A stretch of 64,000 nucleotides of DNA from Ramlibacter cellulosilyticus. Its GTDB lineage: Bacteria > Pseudomonadota > Gammaproteobacteria > Burkholderiales > Burkholderiaceae_C. The notes under the pieces were generated by a model. That model did no database searches, was not told where the DNA came from, and saw only the letters and a list, made by a program, of their open reading frames with translations. A program made the position numbers and the translations under genes. The DNA lies in assembly GCF_014297465.1 (NCBI RefSeq), contig NZ_JACORT010000017.1:1-64000 (forward strand). Reading direction: 5' to 3'. Below, in pieces: positions 8,010-16,858 of the stretch (its first letter is position 1; every line of letters begins with the position of its first letter).

Positions 8010-9074
8010 GTGATTCTCGTGACCGGAGGAGCCGGTTTCATCGGCTCGAATTTCGTCCTGGACTGGATCGCCGCCCATGGCGAGCCGGTCGTGAACCTGG
8101 ACAAGCTCACCTACGCGGGCAACCTGGAAAACCTGCGCGCGCTGGAAGGCGACGCGAGGCACGTGTTCGTGCAGGGCGACATCGGCGACCAGGCCCTCGT
8201 GGAGGACCTGCTGTTGCGCCATCGCCCCCGCGCCGTGCTGAATTTCGCGGCCGAATCGCACGTCGACCGGTCCATCCATTCGCCCGGCAGCTTCATCGAG
8301 ACCAACGTCGTCGGCACGTTCCGGCTGCTCGAGGCCGTGCGCGGCTACTGGTCGGGCCTGCAGGGCGAAGAGCGCGAGGCGTTCCGCTTCCTGCACGTGT
8401 CGACCGACGAGGTCTACGGCTCGCTGGCGGCCCGGGACCCCGCGTTCTCCGAAGAGAACAAGTACGAGCCGAACAGCCCGTACTCCGCGAGCAAGGCGGC
8501 GAGCGACCACCTGGTGCGCGCGTATCACCACACCTACGGGCTGCCGGTGCTCACGACGAATTGCTCCAACAATTACGGCCCGTACCACTTTCCCGAGAAG
8601 CTGATCCCGCTGATGATCGTCAACGCCCTCGCGGGCAAGCCGCTGCCGGTGTACGGCGACGGCCAGCAGATCCGCGACTGGCTGTACGTGGGAGACCACT
8701 GCAGCGCGATCCGCCGCGTGCTGGAAGCCGGCAAGGTGGGCGAGACCTACAACGTGGGCGGCTGGAACGAGAAGCCGAACCTCGAGATCGTCCACACCGT
8801 CTGCGCGCTGCTCGACGAACTGCGTCCCAAGGCCGGCGGCGGCAGCTACCAGGAGCAGATCACCTTCGTGAAGGACCGCCCCGGCCACGACCGCCGCTAC
8901 GCGATCGACGCGCGCAAGATCGAGCGCGAGCTGGGATGGAAGCCCGCCGAGACCTTCGAGACCGGCATCCGCAAGACCGTGCAGTGGTACCTGGCGCACG
9001 GCGACTGGGTGCAGCGCGTGCAGAGCGGCGCCTACCGCGAGTGGATCAGCAAGCAGTACGCCCAGGCGGCGTGA
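8010..9074 (+). CDS. rfbB: dTDP-glucose 4,6-dehydratase
   Basis: 354 residues from a GTG start with GGGAG upstream. It converts dTDP-glucose to dTDP-4-keto-6-deoxyglucose, the second step of dTDP-rhamnose synthesis. Visible marks are the TGGAGFIGSNFV NAD site at residues 5-12, FAAESHVDRSIHSP, STDEVYG and the catalytic YSASK (YxxxK). Length is typical. It is followed 7 bases later by rfbD and then rfbA, forming an operon. Confidence 0.96.
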   Translation: MILVTGGAGFIGSNFVLDWIAAHGEPVVNLDKLTYAGNLENLRALEGDARHVFVQGDIGDQALVEDLLLRHRPRAVLNFAAESHVDRSIHSPGSFIETNVVGTFRLLEAVRGYWSGLQGEEREAFRFLHVSTDEVYGSLAARDPAFSEENKYEPNSPYSASKAASDHLVRAYHHTYGLPVLTTNCSNNYGPYHFPEKLIPLMIVNALAGKPLPVYGDGQQIRDWLYVGDHCSAIRRVLEAGKVGETYNVGGWNEKPNLEIVHTVCALLDELRPKAGGGSYQEQITFVKDRPGHDRRYAIDARKIERELGWKPAETFETGIRKTVQWYLAHGDWVQRVQSGAYREWISKQYAQAA

Positions 9075-9081
9075 CGCACCG

Positions 9082-9981
9082 GTGAAGATCCTCCTCTTCG
9101 GCGCGAACGGCCAGGTGGGCTGGGAGCTGCGGCGCAGCCTCGCGCCGCTGGGCGAGGTGCTGGCGCTCGATCGCGCGGGCGCCGATGGCCTGGGTGCAGA
9201 CCTCACGGATCCCGACGCCGTCGCACGCACGGTGCGCTCCGTGCGTCCCGACGTCGTCGTGAACGCCGCCGCCTACACCGCCGTGGACAAGGCCGAGAGC
9301 GAGGCGGACACCGCCGCCCTCGTCAACGCCGTCGCGCCGGGCGCGATGGCCGCGGCCGCCGCCGAACTCGGCGCCTGGTTCGTCCACTACTCCACCGACT
9401 ACGTCTTCGACGGCTCGGGCACCCAGCCCTGGCGCGAGGGCGATCCGACCGGTCCCCTGAGCGTCTACGGCCGCACGAAGCTCGCGGGCGAGCAGCGCAT
9501 CGCCGCGGCCAACCCGCGGCACCTCATCCTGCGCACCAGCTGGGTGTACGCCGCGCGCGGCGGCAACTTCGCCAAGACGATGCTGCGCCTCGCGCGCGAG
9601 CGCGAAAAGCTCACCGTCATCGACGACCAGCATGGCGCCCCGACCGGCGCCGACCTGCTCGCGGACGTCACCGCCCACGCGATCCGCAGCCTCGCCGCAG
9701 GCAGCGGCCGCCCCGGCACGTACCACGTCGCCGCCGCCGGCGAGACCACCTGGAACGGCTACGCGCGCTTCGTCGTCGGCCAGGCGCTGCAGGCCGGAGA
9801 AAACCTCAAGGCCGGGCCCGAGCAGGTCGCGCCCGTGCCCACGTCCGCGTTTCCGACGCCTGCCCGGCGCCCGCATAATTCCCGGCTGGACACCAGCAGC
9901 TTCCGCAGCACCTTCGGCCTGGTGCTCCCCCCCTGGCAGCAGGGCGTGGAACGGATGCTGCAAGAAACCCTCCGAACATGA
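9082..9981 (+). CDS. rfbD: dTDP-4-dehydrorhamnose reductase
   Basis: 299 residues, GTG start. It reduces dTDP-4-dehydrorhamnose to dTDP-L-rhamnose with NAD(P)H. It has a GANGQVGWEL nucleotide site, VVNAAAYTAVDKAE, the YSTDYVFDG motif and catalytic YGRTK. The last codons overlap the rfbA start (ATGA). The 3,5-epimerase (rfbC) that normally precedes this step is not encoded in the window. Confidence 0.95.
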   Translation: MKILLFGANGQVGWELRRSLAPLGEVLALDRAGADGLGADLTDPDAVARTVRSVRPDVVVNAAAYTAVDKAESEADTAALVNAVAPGAMAAAAAELGAWFVHYSTDYVFDGSGTQPWREGDPTGPLSVYGRTKLAGEQRIAAANPRHLILRTSWVYAARGGNFAKTMLRLAREREKLTVIDDQHGAPTGADLLADVTAHAIRSLAAGSGRPGTYHVAAAGETTWNGYARFVVGQALQAGENLKAGPEQVAPVPTSAFPTPARRPHNSRLDTSSFRSTFGLVLPPWQQGVERMLQETLRT

Positions 9982-10868
9982 CGCGACGCAAAGGCATCAT
10001 CCTGGCAGGCGGCTCCGGCACGCGACTGCATCCCGCCACCCTGGCCATGAGCAAGCAGCTCCTGCCGGTGTACGACAAGCCGATGGTGTACTACCCGCTC
10101 AGCACGCTGATGCTCGCGGGCATGCGCGACATCCTGGTGATCAGCACGCCGCAGGACACGCCCCGCTTCCAGCAGCTGCTGGGCGACGGCTCGCAGTGGG
10201 GCCTGAACCTGCAGTACGCGGTGCAGCCCAGCCCCGACGGCCTGGCGCAGGCCTTCATCATCGGCGACAAGTTCGTGGGCCAGGACCCCGCGGCGCTGGT
10301 GCTGGGCGACAACATCTTCTACGGGCACGACCTCGCCCCGCTCACGCGCGAGGCCGATGCGCAGGAGAGCGGCGCCACCGTGTTCGCCTACCACGTGCAG
10401 GACCCGGAACGCTACGGCGTGGTGGCCTTCGACAAGGACGGCAACGCGACGAGCATCGAGGAGAAGCCGGCGCAGCCCAAGAGCCACTTCGCCGTCACCG
10501 GCCTGTATTTCTACGACAACCAGGTGGTCGACATCGCCAGGTCGGTCAAGCCCAGCGCGCGCGGCGAGCTGGAGATCACCGCGGTGAACCAGGCCTACCT
10601 GGAGCGCGGGCAGCTCTCGGTGAAGATCATGAAGCGCGGCTACGCGTGGCTGGACACCGGCACGCACGAGAGCCTGCTGGAAGCCAGCCAGTTCATCGCG
10701 ACGCTGGAGCACCGCCAGGGCCTCAAGATCGCCTGCCTGGAAGAGATCGCCTGGCGCGCGGGCTTCATCGACGACGCCCAGCTCGAGAAGCTGGCCGCGC
10801 CGCTGAAGAAGAACGGCTACGGCCAGTACCTGCTGCACGTGCTGCGCGAGGGCCATCGTTCCCTTTGA
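9978..10868 (+). CDS. rfbA: Glucose-1-phosphate thymidylyltransferase
   Basis: 296 residues. It forms dTDP-glucose from glucose-1-phosphate and dTTP, the first committed step for rhamnose. The nucleotidyltransferase signature GGSGTRLHPAT is near residue 10, followed by SKQLLPVYDKPMVYYPLS, GDNIFYG, VTGLYFYDN and WLDTGTHESLLEAS. Start overlaps rfbD by 4 bases. Length is typical of RmlA. Confidence 0.96.
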   Translation: MTRRKGIILAGGSGTRLHPATLAMSKQLLPVYDKPMVYYPLSTLMLAGMRDILVISTPQDTPRFQQLLGDGSQWGLNLQYAVQPSPDGLAQAFIIGDKFVGQDPAALVLGDNIFYGHDLAPLTREADAQESGATVFAYHVQDPERYGVVAFDKDGNATSIEEKPAQPKSHFAVTGLYFYDNQVVDIARSVKPSARGELEITAVNQAYLERGQLSVKIMKRGYAWLDTGTHESLLEASQFIATLEHRQGLKIACLEEIAWRAGFIDDAQLEKLAAPLKKNGYGQYLLHVLREGHRSL

Positions 10869-10913
10869 GCGGGGTGCACGAGCGGCCCTCCCGCCACGCT
10901 CCCGGCTGACACC

Positions 10914-12224
10914 ATGACAGGCGAGATCCGCTCCTGGGGCCTTCCCGGCCCCTTCCGTCATCGCTTGCTCGCGCCCGCGAGCGCGCGCGAGGTCTCGCTG
11001 CCTTCGGACGACTGCTGGGTGGCGCACGGCAACGGCCGCAGCTATGGCGACGTCGGCCTGAACGACGGCCACACCCTGGTGCAGACGCGCTGGCTGGACC
11101 GCTACGTGGACTTCGACGACGAGGCGGGAACGCTCACCTGCGAGTCGGGCGTGCTGCTGGCGACGATCGTCGAGGACTTCCTGCCGCGCGGCTGGTTCCT
11201 GCCCGTGGTGCCCGGGACGCGCCACGTGACGGTCGGCGGTGCCATCGCCAACGACGTGCACGGCAAGAACCACCATGCCATGGGCAGCTTCGGCGACCAC
11301 GTCGAGTGGCTGCGGCTGCTGCGCACCGACGGCACGGTGCTGGAGTGCTCGCGCGAGGAGAACGCCGACTGGTTCGCGGCCACCGTGGGCGGCCTCGGGC
11401 TCACGGGCCTGGTCACGCACGCGCGCCTGCGTTTGCGCCGCGTCGCTTCGGCGTGGATGACGGTCAGCGCGCAGCGCTTCGTCGGGCTCGACGCCTTCTT
11501 CGATCTCAACGCCCAGGCGGAAGCGAAGCACGAATACGCGGTCTCCTGGATCGACTGCCTCTCCGGCGCCGAGGGCCTGCGCGGCGTGCTGCTGGCCGGG
11601 GACCACGCCTCCGAAGGTCCGCGCCCGGGCGCGCCGCTGTTCCCGCCGCCGCCGCGGCGCGTGGGCTTCCCCGTCACGCCGCCCATCTCGCTGGTGAACC
11701 CGCTGTCGCTGCGCCTGTTCAACAGCGCCTACTTCCATCGCGCACCGAAGCAGGCGACGTTCGCGCAGGAAGCCTGGGGCTACTTCTGGCCACTGGACCG
11801 CATCGAGCACTGGAACCGGATCTACGGCCGCCACGGCCTGCTGCAGTACCAGTTCGTCGTGCCGCCCGCCGTGGCGCGCGACGCCATCCGCGAAGTGCTG
11901 CGCCTGCTGCAGGAGCGCGGCACCGGCTCCTTCCTCGCGGTGCTCAAGACCTTCGGCGACCGGCAGGCGCCGGGCATGCTGTCCTTCGCGCGCCCGGGCC
12001 TCACGCTGGCGCTGGACTTTCCCAACACGGCCAAGGTGCGCGCCCTGTTCGAAGACCTGGACCGCCGTGTCGCCGCGGCCGGGGGCGCCCTGTACCCCGC
12101 GAAGGACGCGCTCGGTTCGCGCGCGCTGTTCCACGCCGCCTATCCCCGCTGGGCCGCGTTCCAGCGGTATCGGGACCCCGCCGTCTCCTCCACCTTCGCC
12201 CGGCGCATGGAAGCCGCACGATGA
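10914..12224 (+). CDS. DprE1-like FAD-binding oxidoreductase (decaprenylphosphoryl-ribose 2-oxidase family)
   Basis: 436 residues with the FAD-binding PGTRHVTVGGAIANDVHGKNHH signature and GSFGDHVEWLRLL, both close to mycobacterial DprE1, and a C-terminal LYPAKDALGS segment matching the DprE1 active-site Lys region. In that family the enzyme oxidises polyprenyl-phosphoryl ribose at C2, and a partner SDR completes epimerisation to the arabinose donor. The position of the benzothiazinone-reactive Cys of DprE1 (ICVDF) is Ala here (LALDF). The next gene overlaps by 4 bases and encodes the DprE2-like partner. Confidence 0.85.
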   Translation: MTGEIRSWGLPGPFRHRLLAPASAREVSLPSDDCWVAHGNGRSYGDVGLNDGHTLVQTRWLDRYVDFDDEAGTLTCESGVLLATIVEDFLPRGWFLPVVPGTRHVTVGGAIANDVHGKNHHAMGSFGDHVEWLRLLRTDGTVLECSREENADWFAATVGGLGLTGLVTHARLRLRRVASAWMTVSAQRFVGLDAFFDLNAQAEAKHEYAVSWIDCLSGAEGLRGVLLAGDHASEGPRPGAPLFPPPPRRVGFPVTPPISLVNPLSLRLFNSAYFHRAPKQATFAQEAWGYFWPLDRIEHWNRIYGRHGLLQYQFVVPPAVARDAIREVLRLLQERGTGSFLAVLKTFGDRQAPGMLSFARPGLTLALDFPNTAKVRALFEDLDRRVAAAGGALYPAKDALGSRALFHAAYPRWAAFQRYRDPAVSSTFARRMEAAR

Positions 12225-12964
12225 ACATCCTGATCTACGGCGCGACCTCGCGCATCGCGCACGAGTGCGCCCGCCTCTGGGCCCGCCAGGGCCACCGCCT
12301 CGTCCTGCTCGGACGCGATGCCGCGCGCCTGGAGCCGGTGGCGGCGGACCTGCGCGTGCTTGCCGGCGACGCGCAGCGAGTCGCTTCCGGCGTGCTCGAT
12401 CTCGGCGACGAGGCCGGCTTGCGCGCGCGCATCGCGCAAGCGGATGCCGCCGCCGGCGGCTTCGACGTCGTGCTGGTCGCGCACGGCTGGCTGCCGGAGC
12501 AGCCCGCCGCGCAGTCCGATCCCGCGCAGCTGCGCCTGGCCGTCGAAGCCAACGCCCTGTCGGTGGCGCAGCTGTGCGAAGCCGTCGCGCCGCTGATGGA
12601 AGCGCGCAAGCGGGGAACCATCGCCGTGATCGGCTCGGTGGCAGGCGACCGCGGGCGCCAGTCGAACTACATCTACGGCGCGAGCAAGGGCTTCGTGGAG
12701 CGCTACTGCCAGGGCCTGCGCAACCGCCTGCACGCGGCCGGCGTCCAGGTGGTGCTCGTGAAGCCAGGCCCGACGGACACGCCGATGACGCGCGGCATGG
12801 GCAGCGCGCCTGGCCGGCTGGCTTCGCCCGTCGCGGTGGCCGCGGACATCGTGCAAGGGATCGGCCGCGGCCGGGCCGTGGTGTACACCCCCGGCATCTG
12901 GCGCTGGATCATGACGGTGATCCGCTGGATCCCGGAAACGCTCTTCGTGCGCCTGAAGCTCTGA
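12221..12964 (+). CDS. DprE2-like short-chain dehydrogenase
   Basis: 247 residues from the ATG at 12221, which overlaps the preceding stop (ATGA). It is a classical SDR with an atypical N-terminal NAD site (YGATSRIAHECARLWA), IGSVAGDRGRQSNYIYGASKGFV with catalytic Y-x3-K, and a hydrophobic C-terminal segment (WRWIMTVIRWIPETLFVRLKL) that may contact the membrane. DprE2 family members reduce the 2-keto intermediate made by DprE1. Coupling to the DprE1-like gene supports that pairing; the polyprenyl substrate is inferred. Confidence 0.8.
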   Translation: MNILIYGATSRIAHECARLWARQGHRLVLLGRDAARLEPVAADLRVLAGDAQRVASGVLDLGDEAGLRARIAQADAAAGGFDVVLVAHGWLPEQPAAQSDPAQLRLAVEANALSVAQLCEAVAPLMEARKRGTIAVIGSVAGDRGRQSNYIYGASKGFVERYCQGLRNRLHAAGVQVVLVKPGPTDTPMTRGMGSAPGRLASPVAVAADIVQGIGRGRAVVYTPGIWRWIMTVIRWIPETLFVRLKL

Positions 12965-12968
12965 GCCG

Positions 12969-13913
12969 ATGCCGGTTCCCACGATCCACGTCCTCCTGGC
13001 CACGTACAACGGAGCACGCCACCTTCCCCGCCAGTGGGCGAGCCTGCAGGAGCAGGAAGGGGTGGACGTGGTGGTGCACGTGGCGGACGACGGGTCCACC
13101 GACGGCACGGCGCGGTTGCTGGACGAACTCGCCGGGCAGCCGCGCGGCGCCATCCGCGCCGTGCACCGGCTCGCGGCGCCGCCGCGCCGTTCGGCCACGC
13201 GCAGCTTCCTGTTGCTGCTGGTGCAGGCGCTGCAGGACCCGCGGGCGCAGTGGTTCGCCTACTGCGACCAGGACGACGTCTGGCTCCCCGGCAAGCTGCA
13301 GGCGGCCCACGCCGCCCTCGCCGCGAAGGAGGGCAGTACCGAACCCGCGCTGTACGGCGGCCGCACCTTCGTGGTGGACGACGACGACCAGGACCGCGGC
13401 TTGTCCCGCGCATTGCGCCGTCCCCCGTCATTCCGCAACGCCATCACGCAGAACATCATGGGCGGCAACACCATGCTGCTGAATCGCGCCGCTGCCTCCC
13501 TGGTGGCCGGCTGCGTCGACCTGGAGCTCGTGACGCACGACTGGCTCACCTACCAGCTCGTCACCGGCGCCGGTGGCCATGTTCACCACGACGCGCGCCC
13601 CTTCGTGCGTTACCGTCAGCACGGCGGAAATGCGATCGGCAGCAACATCGGGTGGCGCGCGCGCTGGGCGCGGCTGGTGATGGTGCTGCAGGGGGAATAC
13701 CGGGCGTGGAACACCGTGAACGCCGCGGCCCTTGCGCAACGCAGCGAGGTGCTCACGCCGGAGAACCGCGCCGTGCTGGAGGCCTTCGGGCAGGCGCGCA
13801 CGGCGGCGACCCCCTGGCGGCGCGCCCTGTGGCTTGCACGCAGCGGCGCCTACCGCCAGAGCCCGCCGGAGCAGGCCATGCTGTGGGTCGCCTGCATTCT
13901 GAGACGCTTGTGA
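12969..13913 (+). CDS. Family 2 glycosyltransferase (rhamnosyltransferase-like)
   Basis: 314 residues with a GT-A fold: LLATYNGARHLPRQ at the N terminus, DDGSTDGTARLLDEL and CDQDDVWLPGKL, the Asp cluster that binds nucleotide sugar and metal. This combination is common in dTDP-rhamnose-using transferases of O-antigen loci. It starts 4 bases after the DprE2-like gene, in the same operon, and is the candidate to use the rhamnose donor made by the rfb genes. Donor and acceptor are inferred. Confidence 0.82.
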   Translation: MPVPTIHVLLATYNGARHLPRQWASLQEQEGVDVVVHVADDGSTDGTARLLDELAGQPRGAIRAVHRLAAPPRRSATRSFLLLLVQALQDPRAQWFAYCDQDDVWLPGKLQAAHAALAAKEGSTEPALYGGRTFVVDDDDQDRGLSRALRRPPSFRNAITQNIMGGNTMLLNRAAASLVAGCVDLELVTHDWLTYQLVTGAGGHVHHDARPFVRYRQHGGNAIGSNIGWRARWARLVMVLQGEYRAWNTVNAAALAQRSEVLTPENRAVLEAFGQARTAATPWRRALWLARSGAYRQSPPEQAMLWVACILRRL

Positions 13914-13985
13914 CCGGCCGCGCGGAAGGAATCCGCCGCCGCGGATGCGAGAATCCGCGCCGGGAGGAAAGAAGAGGTTGATGGA

Positions 13986-15113
13986 ATGCTGATCCTGCTG
14001 CTTCTCAGCGGGCTGCTGTCTTTCCTGGGCTGCGCCGCCCTGCTGCGCGCAGGCCAGGAGAGCTCTCGCAAGTACTGGCTGCTCGAGGACGTGCCGCAAC
14101 GCTTTCACGTGGGCCACGTGCCTCGCCTGGGCGGGGCCGCGATGCTGGTCGCCTGCCTCGGGGGCTGGGTGTGGATGGCGCTGTCGCAGCCGGTGTTCGG
14201 CGTGACCAACAGCATCCCCATCGCCCTGGGCGACGCCCTCGGGTATTGCGGCATCGCGCTGCTCGCCACCGTCACCGGCCTGCTCGAAGACGTGACGCAC
14301 GCCATGCGACCGCGCTGGCGCATGCTGGGCACCTTCCTCGCCGCCTTCCTCGCCGCCCTGCTGTTCGGCATCGCCGTCCCGCGCATCGGCATTCCCGGCC
14401 TGCAGGAGATGTGGGGTGCCATGCCCTGGCTGGGGATGGCGCTGGCGCTCTTCGCCGTGGCGGGACTGCCGCATTCCATCAACATCATCGACGGCTACAA
14501 CGGCCTGGCGGGCATCCTGACCCTGATCTGCTGCATGGCCATCGTGTACGTCGCGCTCGCCGTCGGCGACCGGCAGCTCGCGGGCGTGATGGTGGTCCTG
14601 GCCGGCGCCACCGTGGGCTTCCTGCTGTGGAACTATCCGCACGGGCTGATCTTCGCCGGCGACGGCGGCGCCTACCTCTGGGGCGGCGTGATCGCCCTCG
14701 GGTCCGTGCAGCTGGCGCAGCGCCACGCCGACGTGTCGCCCTGGTTCCCGGTGCTGCTGCTGGCCTACCCGATCTGGGAGACCATCTTCTCCATCTGGCG
14801 CAAGCGCACCATGGGCCGCTCGCCCGGGCTGCCGGACGGCCTGCACTTCCACCACCTGATCTTCCGGCGCGTGGTGCGGCACGTCTTCCACGACGACGAC
14901 GCGCGGCGCATGCTGATGCGCAACAACCGCACCTCGCCCTACCTGCTGGCCTTCGTCGTGCTCAGCGCGATCCCGGCGACGCTCTTCTACCAGAACACCC
15001 CGGTGCTGATCGGCTTCATCCTGCTGTTCGTGATCACCTACCTCTGGGCCTACTACAGCATCGTGCGCTTCCGCACGCGGCGCTGGCACCGCTTCCTCCA
15101 ATCCCGGCGCTAG
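13986..15113 (+). CDS. Undecaprenyl-phosphate glycosyl-1-phosphate transferase (WecA/MraY family)
   Basis: 375 residues with about ten membrane segments. Family marks are the NIIDGYNGLAGI motif (DGxxGLAG), NYPHGLIFAGDGGAYLWG and HFHHLIFRR, the His cluster of the WecA branch. It transfers a sugar phosphate (often N-acetylglucosamine-1-phosphate) to undecaprenyl phosphate at the inner face of the cytoplasmic membrane, starting lipid-linked glycan synthesis. It closes the glycan gene block. Confidence 0.88.
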   Translation: MLILLLLSGLLSFLGCAALLRAGQESSRKYWLLEDVPQRFHVGHVPRLGGAAMLVACLGGWVWMALSQPVFGVTNSIPIALGDALGYCGIALLATVTGLLEDVTHAMRPRWRMLGTFLAAFLAALLFGIAVPRIGIPGLQEMWGAMPWLGMALALFAVAGLPHSINIIDGYNGLAGILTLICCMAIVYVALAVGDRQLAGVMVVLAGATVGFLLWNYPHGLIFAGDGGAYLWGGVIALGSVQLAQRHADVSPWFPVLLLAYPIWETIFSIWRKRTMGRSPGLPDGLHFHHLIFRRVVRHVFHDDDARRMLMRNNRTSPYLLAFVVLSAIPATLFYQNTPVLIGFILLFVITYLWAYYSIVRFRTRRWHRFLQSRR

Positions 15114-15120
15114 CGGGGCA

Positions 15121-15139
15121 TTTGCCGGCTTGCGGCAAA
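15121..15139. terminator. Stem-loop between glycan operon and argB (possible terminator)
   Basis: TTTGCCG (15121-15127) and CGGCAAA (15133-15139) form a perfect 7-bp stem with a 5-base loop, 8 bases after the stop of the WecA-like gene. The stem ends in A/T pairs but no T-run follows on the plus strand, so an intrinsic terminator is only possible. Confidence 0.4.
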
Positions 15140-15165
15140 ATCGGGGCAACCCCCGGTTTTCCCCC

Positions 15166-16056
15166 ATGAACGACGTCAACCACATCGCCCCGCGCGACAA
15201 GGCCGAGATCCTGGCCCAGGCGCTGCCGTACATCCGCCGCTTCCATGGCAAGACCATGGTGATCAAGTACGGCGGCAACGCCATGACCGACCCCGAGCTG
15301 CAGGCCGACTTCGCCGAAGACGTCGTGCTGCTGAAGCTCGTTGGCATCAACCCCGTCGTGGTCCACGGCGGCGGCCCGCAGATCGAGCAGGCCCTGAACC
15401 GCCTGGGCAAGAAGGGCGAGTTCGTCCAGGGGATGCGCGTCACCGATGCCGAGACCATGGAAGTGGTCGAGTGGGTGCTCGCGGGCGAGGTGCAGCAGGA
15501 CATCGTCGGCTTCATCCACAAGGCGGGTGGCCAGGCGGTGGGCCTCACCGGCCGCGACGGCGGCATGATCCGCGCGCGCAAGCTGAAGATGGTCGACGCC
15601 AAGGACCCGTCGAAGGAACACGACGTGGGCCAGGTCGGCGACATCGTGGAGATCAACCCCGGCGTGCTGAAGGCGCTGCTGGAGGACAACTTCATTCCCG
15701 TCGTCAGCCCCATCGGCTTCGGCGACGAGAACGAGAGCTACAACATCAACGCCGACGTCGTGGCGAGCAAGCTCGCCGAGGTGCTGAAGGCGGAGAAGCT
15801 GGTGCTCCTCACCAACACGCCCGGCGTGCTGGACAAGGCGGGCCAGCTGCTCACCGACCTGTCGGCGAAGCAGATCGACGGGCTCTTCGCGGACGGCACG
15901 ATCTCCGGCGGCATGCTGCCGAAGATCAGCGGCGCGCTGGACGCGGCGAAGGCCGGCGTGAACGCCGTGCACATCATCGACGGCCGCGTGCCGCATGCCA
16001 TGCTGCTGGAGATCCTCACGGACCAGGCCTACGGCACCATGATCCGGGCGAATTGA
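15166..16056 (+). CDS. argB: Acetylglutamate kinase
   Basis: 296 residues starting at ATG 15166. It phosphorylates N-acetylglutamate in arginine synthesis. The amino-acid-kinase fold shows KYGGNAM near residue 32, VVVHGGGPQIEQAL, and the LTNTPGVLD and GGMLPKI segments around the ATP and substrate sites. Length is typical of Burkholderiales ArgB. The stop codon is immediately followed by a dispersed repeat. Confidence 0.97.
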   Translation: MNDVNHIAPRDKAEILAQALPYIRRFHGKTMVIKYGGNAMTDPELQADFAEDVVLLKLVGINPVVVHGGGPQIEQALNRLGKKGEFVQGMRVTDAETMEVVEWVLAGEVQQDIVGFIHKAGGQAVGLTGRDGGMIRARKLKMVDAKDPSKEHDVGQVGDIVEINPGVLKALLEDNFIPVVSPIGFGDENESYNINADVVASKLAEVLKAEKLVLLTNTPGVLDKAGQLLTDLSAKQIDGLFADGTISGGMLPKISGALDAAKAGVNAVHIIDGRVPHAMLLEILTDQAYGTMIRAN

Positions 16057-16146
16057 CCCACCCCCGAAGCGCCTTCGGCGCCTCCCCCTCAAGGGGGCGC
16101 CCCCAGCGGCCCGGCAAAGCCGGATCCGCGGCGGCACTGAAAGGAA
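16057..16146. repeat. 90-bp triple-hairpin dispersed repeat, copy 1
   Basis: The element starts right after the argB stop and contains three palindromes: GCGCCTTCGGCGC, CCCCCTCAAGGGGG and CCGGCAAAGCCGG. It ends GCACTGAAAGGAA, the ribosome site used by the response regulator ATG at 16157. A nearly identical copy lies at 45644-45735, with the same outer sequence and a changed first hairpin. Repeats of this kind are widespread in Comamonadaceae. Confidence 0.8.
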
Positions 16147-16156
16147 ACCAGATTCA

Positions 16157-16858
16157 ATGAGGTTGTTGTTAGTCGAAGACGACGTGATGGTGGCCAGCGG
16201 CATCAAGCTGGGCCTCAGCAACGCCGGCTATGCCGTGGACTGGGTGGGCAGCGGCGAGCGGGCGGAGGAGGTGCTGCGCACCGAGGTGTTCGACGCGGCC
16301 ATCATCGACATCGGCCTGCCGAACATGGACGGCCTGGAGCTCACGCGGCGCCTGCGCCGCCCCGAGATGGCGAGCCATCACCTGCCGGTGCTGATCCTGA
16401 CCGCGCGCGACGCGCTGCACGACCGCGTGCAGGGCCTCGACCTCGGCGCGGACGACTACATGATCAAGCCCTTCGAGCTGCCGGAATTGCTCGCGCGCCT
16501 GCGCGCGCTGCTGCGGCGCTCGCAGGCGGCCACGTCCGCGGTGCTGAGCTTCGGGCCGATCGAGCTGGACACGGCGAACCGGCGCGCCAGCGCGCAACGC
16601 AATGGCCAGTCGGTGCCGATCGAGCTGGGGCCCCGCGAGTGGACGGTGATGGAGTACCTCCTGATCAACGCGCCCAAGCCCGCGAGCAAGGACAAGCTGC
16701 TGCAGGCCCTCACCGGCTGGGACAAGGAGATCACGCCGAACGCGGTGGAGGTCTACATCTCGCGCCTGCGCGGCAAGCTCGAACCGTACGGGGTGGCGCT
16801 GCGCTCGATCCGTGGCTTCGGCTACCGGCTGGAGCTGCGTCCCACCGAGGGCGAGTGA
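16157..16858 (+). CDS. OmpR-family response regulator
   Basis: 233 residues. Receiver domain at residues 1-120 has the acidic pair (VEDD), phospho-acceptor Asp51 (IIDIGLPNMDG), TARD and the MIKPFE lysine. The C-terminal winged-helix DNA-binding domain carries LGPREWTVMEYLL and SRLRGKLEPYGVALRSIRGFGYRL. It resembles the TctD/QseB group. It overlaps the sensor kinase gene (GTGA) and sits between argB and slmA. Confidence 0.93.
   Translation: MRLLLVEDDVMVASGIKLGLSNAGYAVDWVGSGERAEEVLRTEVFDAAIIDIGLPNMDGLELTRRLRRPEMASHHLPVLILTARDALHDRVQGLDLGADDYMIKPFELPELLARLRALLRRSQAATSAVLSFGPIELDTANRRASAQRNGQSVPIELGPREWTVMEYLLINAPKPASKDKLLQALTGWDKEITPNAVEVYISRLRGKLEPYGVALRSIRGFGYRLELRPTEGE

Noticed and set aside
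15121..15139. Strong intrinsic terminator
   Set aside because: The 7-bp stem is followed by AATCGGGG, not a T-tract, so only a weak possibility is recorded.
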